Assembly (NCBI RefSeq): GCF_001553645.1
Contig: NZ_CP014231.1
Coordinates: forward strand, 1,798,001-1,862,000
Reading direction: 5' to 3'
DNA: 64,000 bases
From: Leptotrichia sp. oral taxon 847
Lineage (GTDB): Bacteria; Fusobacteriota; Fusobacteriia; Fusobacteriales; Leptotrichiaceae
In this document: positions 25,789 through 33,898 of the stretch, piece after piece
How the letters are laid out: every line of letters starts with the position of its first letter
Numbering within the stretch: the stretch's first letter is position 1
Position numbers and translations under genes: made by a program
The notes under the pieces: generated by a model
Seen by the model: the letters and a program-made list of their open reading frames with translations, nothing else
What the model was told of the DNA's origin: nothing
Database searches by the model: none

Positions 25789-26790
25789 ATGATAAAAGGA
25801 AAATCATTTTTGAAATTATTAGATTTTAGTAAAGGCGAAATTCAATATTTAATTGATTTGGCTAAAAAGTTAAAAAAAGATAAGAAAAAGGGAATTGAGA
25901 AAAAAACATTGATTGGGAAAAATATTGCGTTGATTTTTGAAAAAACATCTACTAGAACGAGATGTGCCTTTGAAGTAGCCGCTTATGATCAAGGTGCAAA
26001 TGTTACTTATCTTGGACCTTCAACTTCACAGATTGGAGATAAGGAATCAATGGAAGATACGGCGAAAGTACTGGGAAGATTTTATGATGGAATTGAATAT
26101 CGAGGATACGGTCAAGAATTGGTCGAAACTTTGGCTAAGTATTCAGGTGTGCCTGTGTGGAACGGACTTACAACAGAGTTTCATCCAACGCAAGTTCTCG
26201 CAGATTTTTTGACAATCTTGGAAAAAAAAGGAAGATTAAAAGGAATAAAATTTGCATTTTTAGGTGATGGAAAAAACAATATGGCAAATTCTTTAATGAT
26301 CGGTGCTGCCAAGTTTGGAATGGATTTTAGAATTGTTTGTCCGAAAGAATATTTTCCTGAAGAAAAATTAGTTGAAGAAGCTAGAAAAATTGCCAAAAAA
26401 ACTAGTGGAAAAATTTTGCTGACAGAAGATAGAATTGAAGGGGTGAAAGATGCCGATGTCGTTTATACTGATGTTTGGGTATCAATGGGAGAGCCAAAAG
26501 AAATTTGGAAAGAAAGAATTGATAAATTGTTTCCATATCAAGTAAATTCTGATTTAGTAAAGCATTGTGCAAACGATTACTTGTTCATGCACTGTTTACC
26601 AGCGTTTCATGATTTAAATACGAAAGTTGCGAAAAACATTGAAAAAGAATATGGCTTGAAAGAAATGGAAGTTACTGACGAAGTTTTCAGAAGTAAAAAT
26701 TCTGTTGTGTTTGATGAGGCGGAAAATCGTATGCATACGATAAAGGCTGTGATGGTGGCGACATTGGGAGATAGAGAATATCCGATGTAA
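25789..26790 (+). CDS. argF: Ornithine carbamoyltransferase
   Basis: Condenses ornithine with carbamoyl phosphate to citrulline. It has 333 residues with the carbamoyl-phosphate loop STRTR (54-58), HPTQ near 125-128, and HCLPAFHD near the ornithine site. The start ATG 25789 follows AAGGAG; an upstream extension in frame has no SD. Placement after argD supports the anabolic enzyme, although catabolic arcB homologues are close in sequence. argG and argH are not in the window. Confidence 0.93.
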   Translation: MIKGKSFLKLLDFSKGEIQYLIDLAKKLKKDKKKGIEKKTLIGKNIALIFEKTSTRTRCAFEVAAYDQGANVTYLGPSTSQIGDKESMEDTAKVLGRFYDGIEYRGYGQELVETLAKYSGVPVWNGLTTEFHPTQVLADFLTILEKKGRLKGIKFAFLGDGKNNMANSLMIGAAKFGMDFRIVCPKEYFPEEKLVEEARKIAKKTSGKILLTEDRIEGVKDADVVYTDVWVSMGEPKEIWKERIDKLFPYQVNSDLVKHCANDYLFMHCLPAFHDLNTKVAKNIEKEYGLKEMEVTDEVFRSKNSVVFDEAENRMHTIKAVMVATLGDREYPM

Positions 26791-26960
26791 TTTAAGAAAA
26801 AATGTATCTGATATATCGAAAAAATGCAGTGGTTATTTTATATTGACCTTAAATAAAATGGAATTTAAGAGTCAAATGAATAAATCGGAGTTTTATTTAG
26901 AACTACAAAAAAGAGAATTATCAAAAAAAATAATGCTTTTTTCAAAATTTATAAAGAAAT

Positions 26961-27479
26961 ATGGTAAGAGACTCAATTGTTCCAAAGTTACATGCAGTTT
27001 TAGTAATTGGGTATACGAATGAATGGAGTTTACCTAAAACTAAAACACCATATGTAGAATTGCAAGGATTGGTTTCTGTTCCAAGTTATAATGCTGTAAC
27101 AAATGATTATAGCAGAAATTATGATATATTTTATCGTTCAATTTCAAAAGAAGACTATAAAATATTGAAAAATACAGGTAATTTAAAAGGAACAGGAGAA
27201 ACGTCAACATCACCTAATTTAGGATTTACAGAGGATTATACTGGAATTCAACTGAAATTTTATACAAAACAAGGAACTATAGGCGAAATGGAAAAAATAG
27301 GAATAAGATCAAAAGGTAATGTTGTTAAAGATAAATATCCTGATATGCCAATGCCTGAAAAAAGTCCTGGCCGGGGATATAAATTTGTACGTTTTAAAGA
27401 AGAAATGAATAAAGTAACTAGAAAAAAGGTAATAAATATACAATTAGGAAAAGGATTAGAGATTTTTAATAAAAATTAA
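26961..27479 (+). CDS. Orphan polymorphic-toxin C-terminal domain (ART-like)
   Basis: 172 residues with no signal or trafficking domain and no recognisable SD; a stop codon lies just upstream in frame. The core FYRSISKEDYKILKNTG...GTGETSTSP...FTEDYTG and the end INIQLGKGLEIFN resemble domains found at the C-termini of Rhs/CDI-type polymorphic toxins. YR and STS fit the R-S-E pattern of ADP-ribosyltransferase-like toxins. It is probably a displaced toxin tip left after recombination, followed directly by an immunity-like gene. Activity and expression are uncertain. Confidence 0.5.
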   Translation: MVRDSIVPKLHAVLVIGYTNEWSLPKTKTPYVELQGLVSVPSYNAVTNDYSRNYDIFYRSISKEDYKILKNTGNLKGTGETSTSPNLGFTEDYTGIQLKFYTKQGTIGEMEKIGIRSKGNVVKDKYPDMPMPEKSPGRGYKFVRFKEEMNKVTRKKVINIQLGKGLEIFNKN

Positions 27480-27513
27480 AAAAAATATGAGATGATAAAG
27501 GAAAATAAATAAA

Positions 27514-28056
27514 ATGAATTTAGAAAATAAAAAGAAATTAGATAAATTATTAAATATGATGGAAGAATATTGGGGAGAAAAAATAACTAAAGAAGAATTG
27601 GTTAATGAATCTTTTTTTTCAAGAGAAGAAAAAATTAATTTATTAAATGAGGGATTTAAAGAAGCATTTTTTGATAAATCTGGAGAAAAAATTGATTATT
27701 TAATAAGTGCTGTCGGAGTATATGAATTAGATTCAGAATTTGTTAAGACTTTTTGTAAATTATCAAAAGAAGAATGGCATGATGAGCATGAAACAATAGC
27801 TTCAATTTTTCAATGGATACATTTACCCCAAACAATAGACTGTATATATGAACTAGCAACTTCAAATTTTGAAAAATACCGTTGGGATGATAATTTTGCA
27901 CTGGTTAGAAAATGCTGCTTTGCTTTGGGAGACATAAACACTCCTAAGGCGAAAGAAAAATTGGAATTATTATTACAAAGTGAAGAAGAGACTATAAGAG
28001 AACATGCAATGGAACAGCTGAACAGATGTGACTTTACAAATAAGGATGTCGAATGA
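27514..28056 (+). CDS. HEAT-like repeat protein, probable immunity protein
   Basis: 180 acidic residues, mostly helical. The C-terminal half shows HEAT-type helices (LVRKCCFALGDINTPKAKEKLELLL, EEETIREHAMEQLNRC). Its place 34 nt after an orphan toxin domain makes an immunity role likely, since HEAT/ankyrin-type proteins are common among such immunity genes. Its stop overlaps the ATG of an upstream-extended DUF4291 frame, suggesting coupling. The specific partner is inferred only from adjacency. Confidence 0.5.
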   Translation: MNLENKKKLDKLLNMMEEYWGEKITKEELVNESFFSREEKINLLNEGFKEAFFDKSGEKIDYLISAVGVYELDSEFVKTFCKLSKEEWHDEHETIASIFQWIHLPQTIDCIYELATSNFEKYRWDDNFALVRKCCFALGDINTPKAKEKLELLLQSEEETIREHAMEQLNRCDFTNKDVE

Positions 28057-28067
28057 AAGGATTAATT

Positions 28068-28358
28068 ATGAAAAAAGAAGAGGAAAGAAATATTTATGCA
28101 GTATTTGATGATAAAACAATAAGAGTTTATCAGGCATATAACAATGAAATAGCAGACGAGGCTTTGAAGTTAGGAAGGTTTGGAAGTAAGTTCAGTTTAA
28201 ACAGAATGACTTGGATAAAGCCGTCATTTCTTTGGATGATGTATCGTTTAAATTTTATTTATGGTTTAAATACTTGTTTTGGCTTGTTTTCATTTTTCCA
28301 AAAAAAGTCAAAAACTTTAAATTTTAAATATTTTCACAAAAAAACAGTACCTTTTTAG
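28068..28358 (+). pseudogene. DUF4291 gene, 3' part lost at the prophage boundary
   Basis: The first 60 or so residues (IYAVFDDKTIRVYQAYN...ALKLGRFGSKFSLNRMTWIKPSFLWMMYR) are typical of DUF4291, a roughly 190-residue family of unknown function. After WMMYR (near 28250) the sequence changes to unrelated hydrophobic and Lys-rich residues and ends. The phage integrase begins immediately beyond, so the prophage very likely integrated inside this gene and its end should lie at the far attachment site. Start 28068 is chosen for SD AAAGG, 7 nt upstream. Confidence 0.65.
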
Positions 28359-28367
28359 TACTGTTTT
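28341..28367. terminator. Bidirectional terminator at the left end of the prophage
   Basis: AAAACAGTAC (28341-28350) pairs with GTACTGTTTT (28358-28367), a 10-bp stem with a 7-nt loop and A/T flanks on both sides. It abuts the integrase stop codon and separates host and phage transcription. Confidence 0.85.
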
Positions 28368-29417
28368 CTATAAGTTGTTTAGTATATCTTTGATTAAATC
28401 ATCGTCTTCTTTTAGAACGTGTGAATATATATCTAAAGTAGTTGATACTCTTTCGTGCCCTAATCTTCTTGAAAGTGATACTATATTAACACCTTTTGAT
28501 AATAAAAAAGTTGCATGAGAATGTCTTAAATCGTGAACTCTGATTTTTTTCAAGTTGGCTTTCCGAGAATAGACGTTCACATCGTTTTGAAATTTAGACT
28601 TTGTAAACCCCTCAAATAGTCTAGTTTTTGACGTAGGCTTATACAATACTTTGATGTAGTCTTGTATAATGTCTATAACAAATTTAGGACAATCAATAGT
28701 TCTTTTGGACTTAGGAGTTTTTGGGGTTGATATGACATCAGTTCTTTTTATTCTCTGGAAAGTTTTATTTATTCTTATTTTACATTTCTCAAAATCTATA
28801 TCTGATATTGTTAATGCTAACATCTCCCCTATTCTCATACCTGTGTAGAACAGTATATTGAATCCAACCACGGCTTCTTTTTTATGTTTGATTGCTTCTA
28901 TAAATTGTTTAAATTCGTCTAACGTCCATATGTTCATTTCTCCAGCGTTCTTTTTTCCAATTCTCCCAGCCGCTGAACAAGGATTTTTATTTAAATTATA
29001 AAATTTAACTGCATAATTTAATATAGCAACAAGTTGTTCGTGAATAGCCCTTAGATACGTTTGAGCAAGATTCCCTTTTATTAGTTCATTTTGCCATTTT
29101 CTAACCAGTAAGGGAGTTATTTCTTTTATCTTATATTTTTTAAAAAACGGTAATATTTTTTTATCAAAAATATATGTTTTACTTTCTATCGTGCTTGGTT
29201 TTAATCTATTTTTTTGATCATCCATATAAGATTTATATAGATTTTCAAATGTTATCTCAGTATCGGATACGAAAGAATTTATGTAATTTCTTTCATATTC
29301 CATTGCTTCTTGTTTTTTGCTAAATCCCATTTTTTTAACTTTTTTAGAAATTCCGTTTTCTTTTACATAAAAAGAAACATACCATTTTTTGCTTTTTTTA
29401 TCTTTATATGCTGGCAT
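28368..29417 (-). CDS. Phage integrase (tyrosine recombinase)
   Basis: 349 residues in the lambda-type layout: an AP2-like arm-binding N-terminus (1-45, YKDKKSKKWYVSFY), a SAM-like core-binding domain (about 52-150) and a catalytic domain with Arg195 (GMRIGE), HDLRHSHATF (His295, Arg298), Gly-His321 and Tyr331 (LDIYSH). All catalytic residues are present. Start ATG 29417 lies 9 nt after AGGAAA; the GTG at 29426 overlaps the upstream small ORF. The gene is at the left edge of the prophage, reading outward. Confidence 0.95.
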   Translation of the reverse strand: MPAYKDKKSKKWYVSFYVKENGISKKVKKMGFSKKQEAMEYERNYINSFVSDTEITFENLYKSYMDDQKNRLKPSTIESKTYIFDKKILPFFKKYKIKEITPLLVRKWQNELIKGNLAQTYLRAIHEQLVAILNYAVKFYNLNKNPCSAAGRIGKKNAGEMNIWTLDEFKQFIEAIKHKKEAVVGFNILFYTGMRIGEMLALTISDIDFEKCKIRINKTFQRIKRTDVISTPKTPKSKRTIDCPKFVIDIIQDYIKVLYKPTSKTRLFEGFTKSKFQNDVNVYSRKANLKKIRVHDLRHSHATFLLSKGVNIVSLSRRLGHERVSTTLDIYSHVLKEDDDLIKDILNNL

Positions 29418-29422
29418 AAAAA

Positions 29423-29599
29423 TCACTTTCCTATATTGTAACGTTCATTGAAGTATTTGGCATTTACTTTTCCTTGTTGTGTTAAAAATCCTTTTTCTTT
29501 CAACTCTCCGTTCAATTTTCTTATAATCTTATATGCCTTACCTTCTTTAACTCCAATTATTTTCATAATATCTTGACATTCATAAAACCATTTTTTCAT
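29423..29599 (-). CDS. Small HTH protein, possible excisionase
   Basis: 58 residues, MKKWFYECQDIMKIIGVKEGKAYKIIRKLN..., a short winged-helix-like protein of the type found beside integrases in Gram-positive and fusobacterial mobile elements. SD GGAGG. Its end overlaps the integrase ribosome-binding region, so the two are probably translated together. A role in excision (Xis) is inferred from size and position. Confidence 0.65.
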   Translation of the reverse strand: MKKWFYECQDIMKIIGVKEGKAYKIIRKLNGELKEKGFLTQQGKVNAKYFNERYNIGK

Positions 29600-29789
29600 C
29601 ATTCCTCCATTCTGTCATATCAAAGTAATTCGATATGACACAATCTTCTAAAATATGTTTAGCAGTTTCTTCAAATGTTGAACTACTAAAACTTTCATCT
29701 TCTATTTCTTCTCTGTCAATATAAACTTTTGCTATATATCTTATTTCATTTTCAATTTTGATTTTGTGTATTTCGGCGTGTTTAATCAT
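29580..29789 (-). CDS. Small phage protein
   Basis: 69 residues starting MIKHAEIHKIKIENEI after GGAGAA. A beta-rich first half is followed by an acidic helix (FEETAKHILEDCVISN). No family recognised. It overlaps both its neighbours by a few bases in the leftward early operon. Confidence 0.55.
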   Translation of the reverse strand: MIKHAEIHKIKIENEIRYIAKVYIDREEIEDESFSSSTFEETAKHILEDCVISNYFDMTEWRNDEKMVL

Positions 29790-30156
29790 TGTTATTCTCC
29801 AATAGTTCAAGGTTTTCGTAAATATTCCCCAAAACCTCAATATCTTTTGCCCAACTCTCTAATCCTGCATAACTGGTGCTCCTTAATTGTTTTCCCTCGA
29901 ATCCAGAATCAAACCAAACTACTAAGTATCTTATATTTTTATCTCCTACATGGTAAATATCCCCTTCATAAATTTCTTTGCCGTTTTTATCTTTTACTCC
30001 TGTATATTGCATTAATTCCAAATTTTGCATTCTGAAAAAATGATATGTTCCATTTTCTTTAACTGCTATTTCTTTATTTTCTAAACTTAATGATGAAATT
30101 TTTACTATTTTCTCGTTTATTTTGTCCCAAGCTCTAAATTTTATTTCTCTACTCAT
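29782..30156 (-). CDS. YopX-family phage protein
   Basis: 124 residues beginning MSREIKFRAWD, the hallmark of the YopX domain, with MQYTGVKDKNGKEIYEGDI in the middle, the family's most conserved block. YopX proteins occur in many prophages and have no established function. Start ATG 30156 lies 6 nt after AGAGGG, in preference to earlier in-frame codons. Confidence 0.88.
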   Translation of the reverse strand: MSREIKFRAWDKINEKIVKISSLSLENKEIAVKENGTYHFFRMQNLELMQYTGVKDKNGKEIYEGDIYHVGDKNIRYLVVWFDSGFEGKQLRSTSYAGLESWAKDIEVLGNIYENLELLENNND

Positions 30157-30643
30157 TATCATCCCTCTTTTCATGCCATTCAAGGCTACATTTTTTCATA
30201 TACTTTGCATATTCTAATGCTTCTTCTTCTGTTTCAAAATAATTCCCAAAACAATATCTTGCTTCATCTTCATAATAATCCCTATCACCAACAATAGAAA
30301 TCCTACAGTAATCATCTATATAAAAATACTCTTCCCCCGTTTTCGCTCTCCAACGTTTCTTAATACCGTATTTTTCGTTTATCGCTCTTACTTTTTCTTC
30401 TATTAATTCTTTTTCTTCTGATGTACAAAACTGAATATCCTCATCTTCTTTTTTAGAAGAACCTCTTATAAATAATTTATCCTGAATTGTATAAAATTCT
30501 GGAGAACGAAAAGATTCAACATTCAATTCTTCATCTAAAAATTCCTCTCTCTCAAGTACTTCTTCGTTCTGTTTTGTAATTTTCCAAGCCCATTTATCCC
30601 AAACAGGCTTAAATTCTATTTCTAACACACTTTCTCTTTCCAT
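30149..30643 (-). CDS. Phage protein with C-terminal GNYFxTxEEA motif
   Basis: 164 acidic residues. The C-terminal 60 (EYFYIDDYCRISI...YCFGNYFETEEEALEYAKYM) form a small module that recurs in phage proteins, including the interrupted gene at 33518-33889. The N-terminus is unassigned. SD AGGGAG. It overlaps the YopX gene by 8 bp. Confidence 0.6.
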   Translation of the reverse strand: MERESVLEIEFKPVWDKWAWKITKQNEEVLEREEFLDEELNVESFRSPEFYTIQDKLFIRGSSKKEDEDIQFCTSEEKELIEEKVRAINEKYGIKKRWRAKTGEEYFYIDDYCRISIVGDRDYYEDEARYCFGNYFETEEEALEYAKYMKKCSLEWHEKRDDNE

Positions 30644-30655
30644 TTTTATTCTCCC

Positions 30656-31255
30656 TTATTTTATTTTTAATTTGTAACATTCTTCTTTTTCAAAATCTCC
30701 AAATACTTCCTGAAATGGCTTTTTATCAATGCTCACTTCACTTATCTGTAATTTTTCTTTCAAACTGTCAGGAAGTTGTGAGTATTCCTCAAAACTAAGC
30801 TGAAATGGCTTAAATTTATATATTTGATATTCACTAGGCACATCTTCCAGATTTGGTTTTATTTCACGAGTACTTTTTCTCAAAAAAATTATTCTTCCGC
30901 TTTCTGTCTGCACCCCGTTTGATTGTCCTGTTTCAATACCGCAACTTCGCATTGTTTCGGCAACGTTTTTTGAAAATCTATCAAACCCTTTTGAATAAAA
31001 TTGTTTCAAATTTTTCAATCTTTCAATTTCTCTGTCGATTGCTCCGACAATTTTGTTTGCTCCAGTCCCTTGTCCTAAATAATTTATAAATTTATTATAA
31101 ATTTGAACAATCGTATCTCCTTCGTTCTCAATTTCTACTGCCAACATCTCCCTTGTATCTTTTAATGTCTGCTCGTCAATTTCGTCTTCTAAAAATGCTC
31201 TTTCAATATTTTTTCCTGCTGCACTCAACGGATATAAATTTAATTCTCTACTCAT
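30656..31255 (-). CDS. Siphovirus Gp157-like protein
   Basis: 199 residues, helical N-terminal half with alternating Glu/Lys (IDREIERLKNLKQFYSKGFDRFSK) and a beta-rich middle carrying GRIIFLRKST. This matches the Gp157 family, which is commonly encoded next to SSB and ERF or RecT genes. The role is unknown; in Streptococcus phages it has been linked to phage resistance. SD AGGAG. Confidence 0.8.
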   Translation of the reverse strand: MSRELNLYPLSAAGKNIERAFLEDEIDEQTLKDTREMLAVEIENEGDTIVQIYNKFINYLGQGTGANKIVGAIDREIERLKNLKQFYSKGFDRFSKNVAETMRSCGIETGQSNGVQTESGRIIFLRKSTREIKPNLEDVPSEYQIYKFKPFQLSFEEYSQLPDSLKEKLQISEVSIDKKPFQEVFGDFEKEECYKLKIK

Positions 31256-31318
31256 TTTATTTTCTCCTATCTCTATTTTTATAATTTATAATTTTTTTAT
31301 TTATTTCTATAATTGCTA

Positions 31319-31684
31319 TCAAAAAGGAAAACTTTCGTCCTCATCAGAATCATAATGATTTCTGTTATTATTTTGACTGTTGCCACTGTTTTTGCTGTCA
31401 ATAAATTCAAATCTGCTTACTAAAACATCAGTTGTATAAACGGTTTGACCGTTCCTTTCGTAACTTCCTGTTCTAATACTTCCTTGAACTAGAATTCTTT
31501 GACCTTTTTTGAAATACTCAGCTATTGTTTCAGCTGTTTTTTCCCAAGCAACACAGTTTATAAAGTCAGCTCCTTCTCCGATTCTGTTTACTGCTATTGC
31601 AAATCTTGTAAATGCTTTTCCGTTTTTGCTGTAATTTAACTCTACATCTCTTGTTAATCTTCCCATCAATATCACACTATTCAT
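31319..31684 (-). CDS. ssb: Single-stranded DNA-binding protein
   Basis: 121 residues: an OB-fold (MNSVILMGRLTRDVELNYSKNGKAFTRFAIAV, FINCVAWEKTAETIAEYFKKGQRILVQG), then an Asn/Ser-rich linker and the acidic tip DEDESFPF, which is the usual docking tail for replication and repair partners. This is the phage copy, next to the ERF annealase. Confidence 0.95.
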   Translation of the reverse strand: MNSVILMGRLTRDVELNYSKNGKAFTRFAIAVNRIGEGADFINCVAWEKTAETIAEYFKKGQRILVQGSIRTGSYERNGQTVYTTDVLVSRFEFIDSKNSGNSQNNNRNHYDSDEDESFPF

Positions 31685-31690
31685 ATTTTT

Positions 31691-32275
31691 TTATTCTCCT
31701 TTTTCTCTTTTTAATATTCCACGTGCTAAGTTGCTCACTTCCTCATCAGTTAAATCTTTTATTGATTCGGCTTTATTTATTTCCAAAAAATTATCTATCA
31801 ACTGCTGATATTTTTGAGTATGTTTTGCTATGTAATCTTCCATATTTTTTCTTTTTTCCTCAGCAGTAGCGGCTTTTTTTGTATGTTGTTTCTTATCTTT
31901 GTTAATTGTTGCATTTATTTCATCATCTTCAATGATTTCTAAAGCATTTAAGTAGCAATATCTTTTTAAGTATGTGTGTGTCGAGCCTATCATTTGCAAA
32001 GCATTTTGACCTTTCAACGTTATTTCCGCTTTAGGTGATTCAAAAACCACAAGTTCGTCTATTTTTTCGGCATTAATTATAGTTAAAGTTGCCTTTTCTT
32101 CTAACAAATCAAATTTTGAAAAAAGTTTTAATTTGCTAAAGATAGTGTTTACTTCTGGTAAAAAATCTTTTAAATCATAATATTTAAAATTAGCAAATTT
32201 ATTAAATCCGCTTTTTTTTAAGTTCATCTCTTGCAATTCAATTCTTGCTTGTTGTATTTTTTCGTAAATATTCAT
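31691..32275 (-). CDS. ERF-family single-strand annealing protein
   Basis: 194 residues of the Essential Recombination Function superfamily. The typical helix GSTHTYLKRYCYLNALEI follows a beta-rich core (FKYYDLKDFLPEVNTIFSKLKL...). These proteins anneal complementary strands during phage recombination and work with an SSB, here encoded immediately downstream. A Lys/Glu-rich C-terminal helical region is divergent. SD AAAGGA. Confidence 0.85.
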   Translation of the reverse strand: MNIYEKIQQARIELQEMNLKKSGFNKFANFKYYDLKDFLPEVNTIFSKLKLFSKFDLLEEKATLTIINAEKIDELVVFESPKAEITLKGQNALQMIGSTHTYLKRYCYLNALEIIEDDEINATINKDKKQHTKKAATAEEKRKNMEDYIAKHTQKYQQLIDNFLEINKAESIKDLTDEEVSNLARGILKREKGE

Positions 32276-32279
32276 ATCT

Positions 32280-32546
32280 TTATCCTTTCATTTCTTTCAA
32301 TTTTTCTATTAAATTATCTAATTTTTCAACGCAATCGTCTTTGTCCAAATATAAATAACTTTCATTTAATTTTTTTCTTCCTTCTCCAGTTTCTCTCCAA
32401 TGTTCCCACCCTCTTTCATAAGTGTGAACACAAATTTCATTTGTGTGACCAGAAAACTCAACAAAAATTGTATTTTTCTCTCTCGAATTAATCTCAAGAG
32501 CTAAATCCATTATTTTCATTACTTTTTCCTTAATTTCTTTTTTCAT
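32280..32546 (-). CDS. Hypothetical phage protein
   Basis: 88 residues, acidic, with a central beta segment (NTIFVEFSGHTNEICVHTYERGW) between helices. No family recognised. Only a weak SD, overlapping the end of the upstream gene, which suggests translational coupling within the leftward operon. Confidence 0.55.
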   Translation of the reverse strand: MKKEIKEKVMKIMDLALEINSREKNTIFVEFSGHTNEICVHTYERGWEHWRETGEGRKKLNESYLYLDKDDCVEKLDNLIEKLKEMKG

Positions 32547-33314
32547 TTATCCACTAATCCTTTCGTATTTTTTTCTAGCTTTTAACGCTTCTTTTCTGCT
32601 ATATCCTACCCATTTAATTTCTATTCCAGCTTCTTCAAATTCTAACAAACTTAAAGCTTCTTCTTCGTGATTAACTTCCCCACCTTCCACGATGACCTCT
32701 TCCATTTCTACGAATTTTTTATCTGTTTTTGTTATCAAAGTTTTGATATACATTCTATTTTTTTTATCAAAATCTTTTATTTTGTTGCAAATTTGTGCTT
32801 TAAATATGTTATAGTATGCAAATATTACAAGTATCTGTTTTAGCGCATTTTCTGTTTCTTTGTATCTAGTTTTTAGATATTTATCAAATTTAATTTTTAA
32901 ATTTATTAATTCTTTTTGATAAATTTTTGAAAATTCGACGACTACAAATTCATTTTTAAAGTCTTTTATTTTTCGCTGATTTGGATTTTGCAAATCTTCA
33001 TAATCATATTCCTCTATGAGTCTTGTCAATGTCCTGAAACTTCGTTGTATGATGTCCTCAAGTTCAAAGCTGCACCATAAAGTTTGTTCTTCCGGCAGTT
33101 TTGATATTTTAGTATCACCTTTTACAAGATTTTTGTCTGTGATGTTTGGAATACTGAAGTAGTTTCTATAATATTTACACAAATTTGACAACGCCATCAT
33201 CGAGAAAACTTTTGTCTTTTCGTTTTCATCTAGCACAAATTTTGTGTAATCCATTGCTTTTTCAGTTATTTCCTCTTTAAACTTTTTCTTTTTAATTTTT
33301 CTCAAACTACTCAT
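32547..33314 (-). CDS. Hypothetical phage protein
   Basis: 255 residues, mainly helical and Lys/Glu-rich, without a signal peptide. It contains a possible cysteine pair only by chance and no nucleotide-binding motif. Its position between a small membrane protein and the recombination genes suggests an early DNA-metabolism role. SD GGAG. I do not recognise the family. Confidence 0.6.
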   Translation of the reverse strand: MSSLRKIKKKKFKEEITEKAMDYTKFVLDENEKTKVFSMMALSNLCKYYRNYFSIPNITDKNLVKGDTKISKLPEEQTLWCSFELEDIIQRSFRTLTRLIEEYDYEDLQNPNQRKIKDFKNEFVVVEFSKIYQKELINLKIKFDKYLKTRYKETENALKQILVIFAYYNIFKAQICNKIKDFDKKNRMYIKTLITKTDKKFVEMEEVIVEGGEVNHEEEALSLLEFEEAGIEIKWVGYSRKEALKARKKYERISG

Positions 33315-33323
33315 AATTTTCTC

Positions 33324-33521
33324 CTACTTTCTCAACATCTCTTTAATCATTTCTGGAAAGAACCAAAATAACATTATACACAATATTGGCATAAACGTTT
33401 CTCCACCGCCAATTACTCCTAAAAAATATCCTCTTTCTATCGCAGCATATTTATAAGCTGCAATAGTTAATGTGATAGTCAAAATCACTTTTACAGTATT
33501 TTTAAATATTCTCTTTTTCAT
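33324..33521 (-). CDS. Small phage membrane protein
   Basis: 65 residues with two hydrophobic helices (about 8-27 and 38-57) and basic ends. SD GGAGG. Its ATG overlaps, in ATGA form, the second stop codon of the interrupted gene upstream. Confidence 0.6.
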   Translation of the reverse strand: MKKRIFKNTVKVILTITLTIAAYKYAAIERGYFLGVIGGGETFMPILCIMLFWFFPEMIKEMLRK

Positions 33522-33889
33522 TTTTCCTCCTGTTTTCCTTTATTTTCTATCAAATCAGTTCTTAGCTTCATTAATACAAAAAATGCTTCCGCCTTAGTTT
33601 TAAAATAATTTCCTTCTTCTTTTCACTCTTTATCTGATGTTCTGTCTTTATCCACAGTTGAAGAAATAACAAATCTATTTTTGTGAAGATTAATAAACCA
33701 GTAAAGATTTTTATAGTCTTCTGAATAAATAAGGCTTGATTCATCATCTAAAATAATACGTATAATACCTAGCATGCCATGTAAACTTTGCACTTCAGGA
33801 TCTTTAAAAGTTTTTCCTTGTCTCATTAACAAATCAACTTCTCTGTGAAGTATTTCTTCCATTTTTCTAATTTGTTCTTCTGTTTTCAT
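33518..33889 (-). pseudogene. Phage protein interrupted by an in-frame TGA
   Basis: The first 88 codons (MKTEEQIRKMEEILHREVD...) end at TGA 33623-33625. The same frame then continues for 34 codons through GNYFKTKAEAFFVLMKLR, the conserved tail module also seen in the gene at 30149, to a TGA at 33518-33520 that overlaps the next ATG. The natural end is therefore the second stop, and the first TGA is internal. A single TGG-to-TGA change or read-through would explain it. Function unknown. Confidence 0.65.
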
Positions 33890-33898
33890 AAATTCCTC

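Noticed and set aside
26858-27022. ORF MEFKSQMNKSEF... upstream of and overlapping the toxin-like ORF
   Set aside because: No SD, out of frame with the toxin-like ORF, and compositionally like random AT-rich sequence; not kept as a gene.
29436-29442. Extra repressor operator (TTGTAAC) at the Xis-integrase junction
   Set aside because: Only a half-site; the second half is missing at the N9 spacing.
33623-33625. Evidence for a TGA=Trp genetic code
   Set aside because: Many genes on both host and phage segments end in TGA with correct lengths; one internal TGA does not support recoding.
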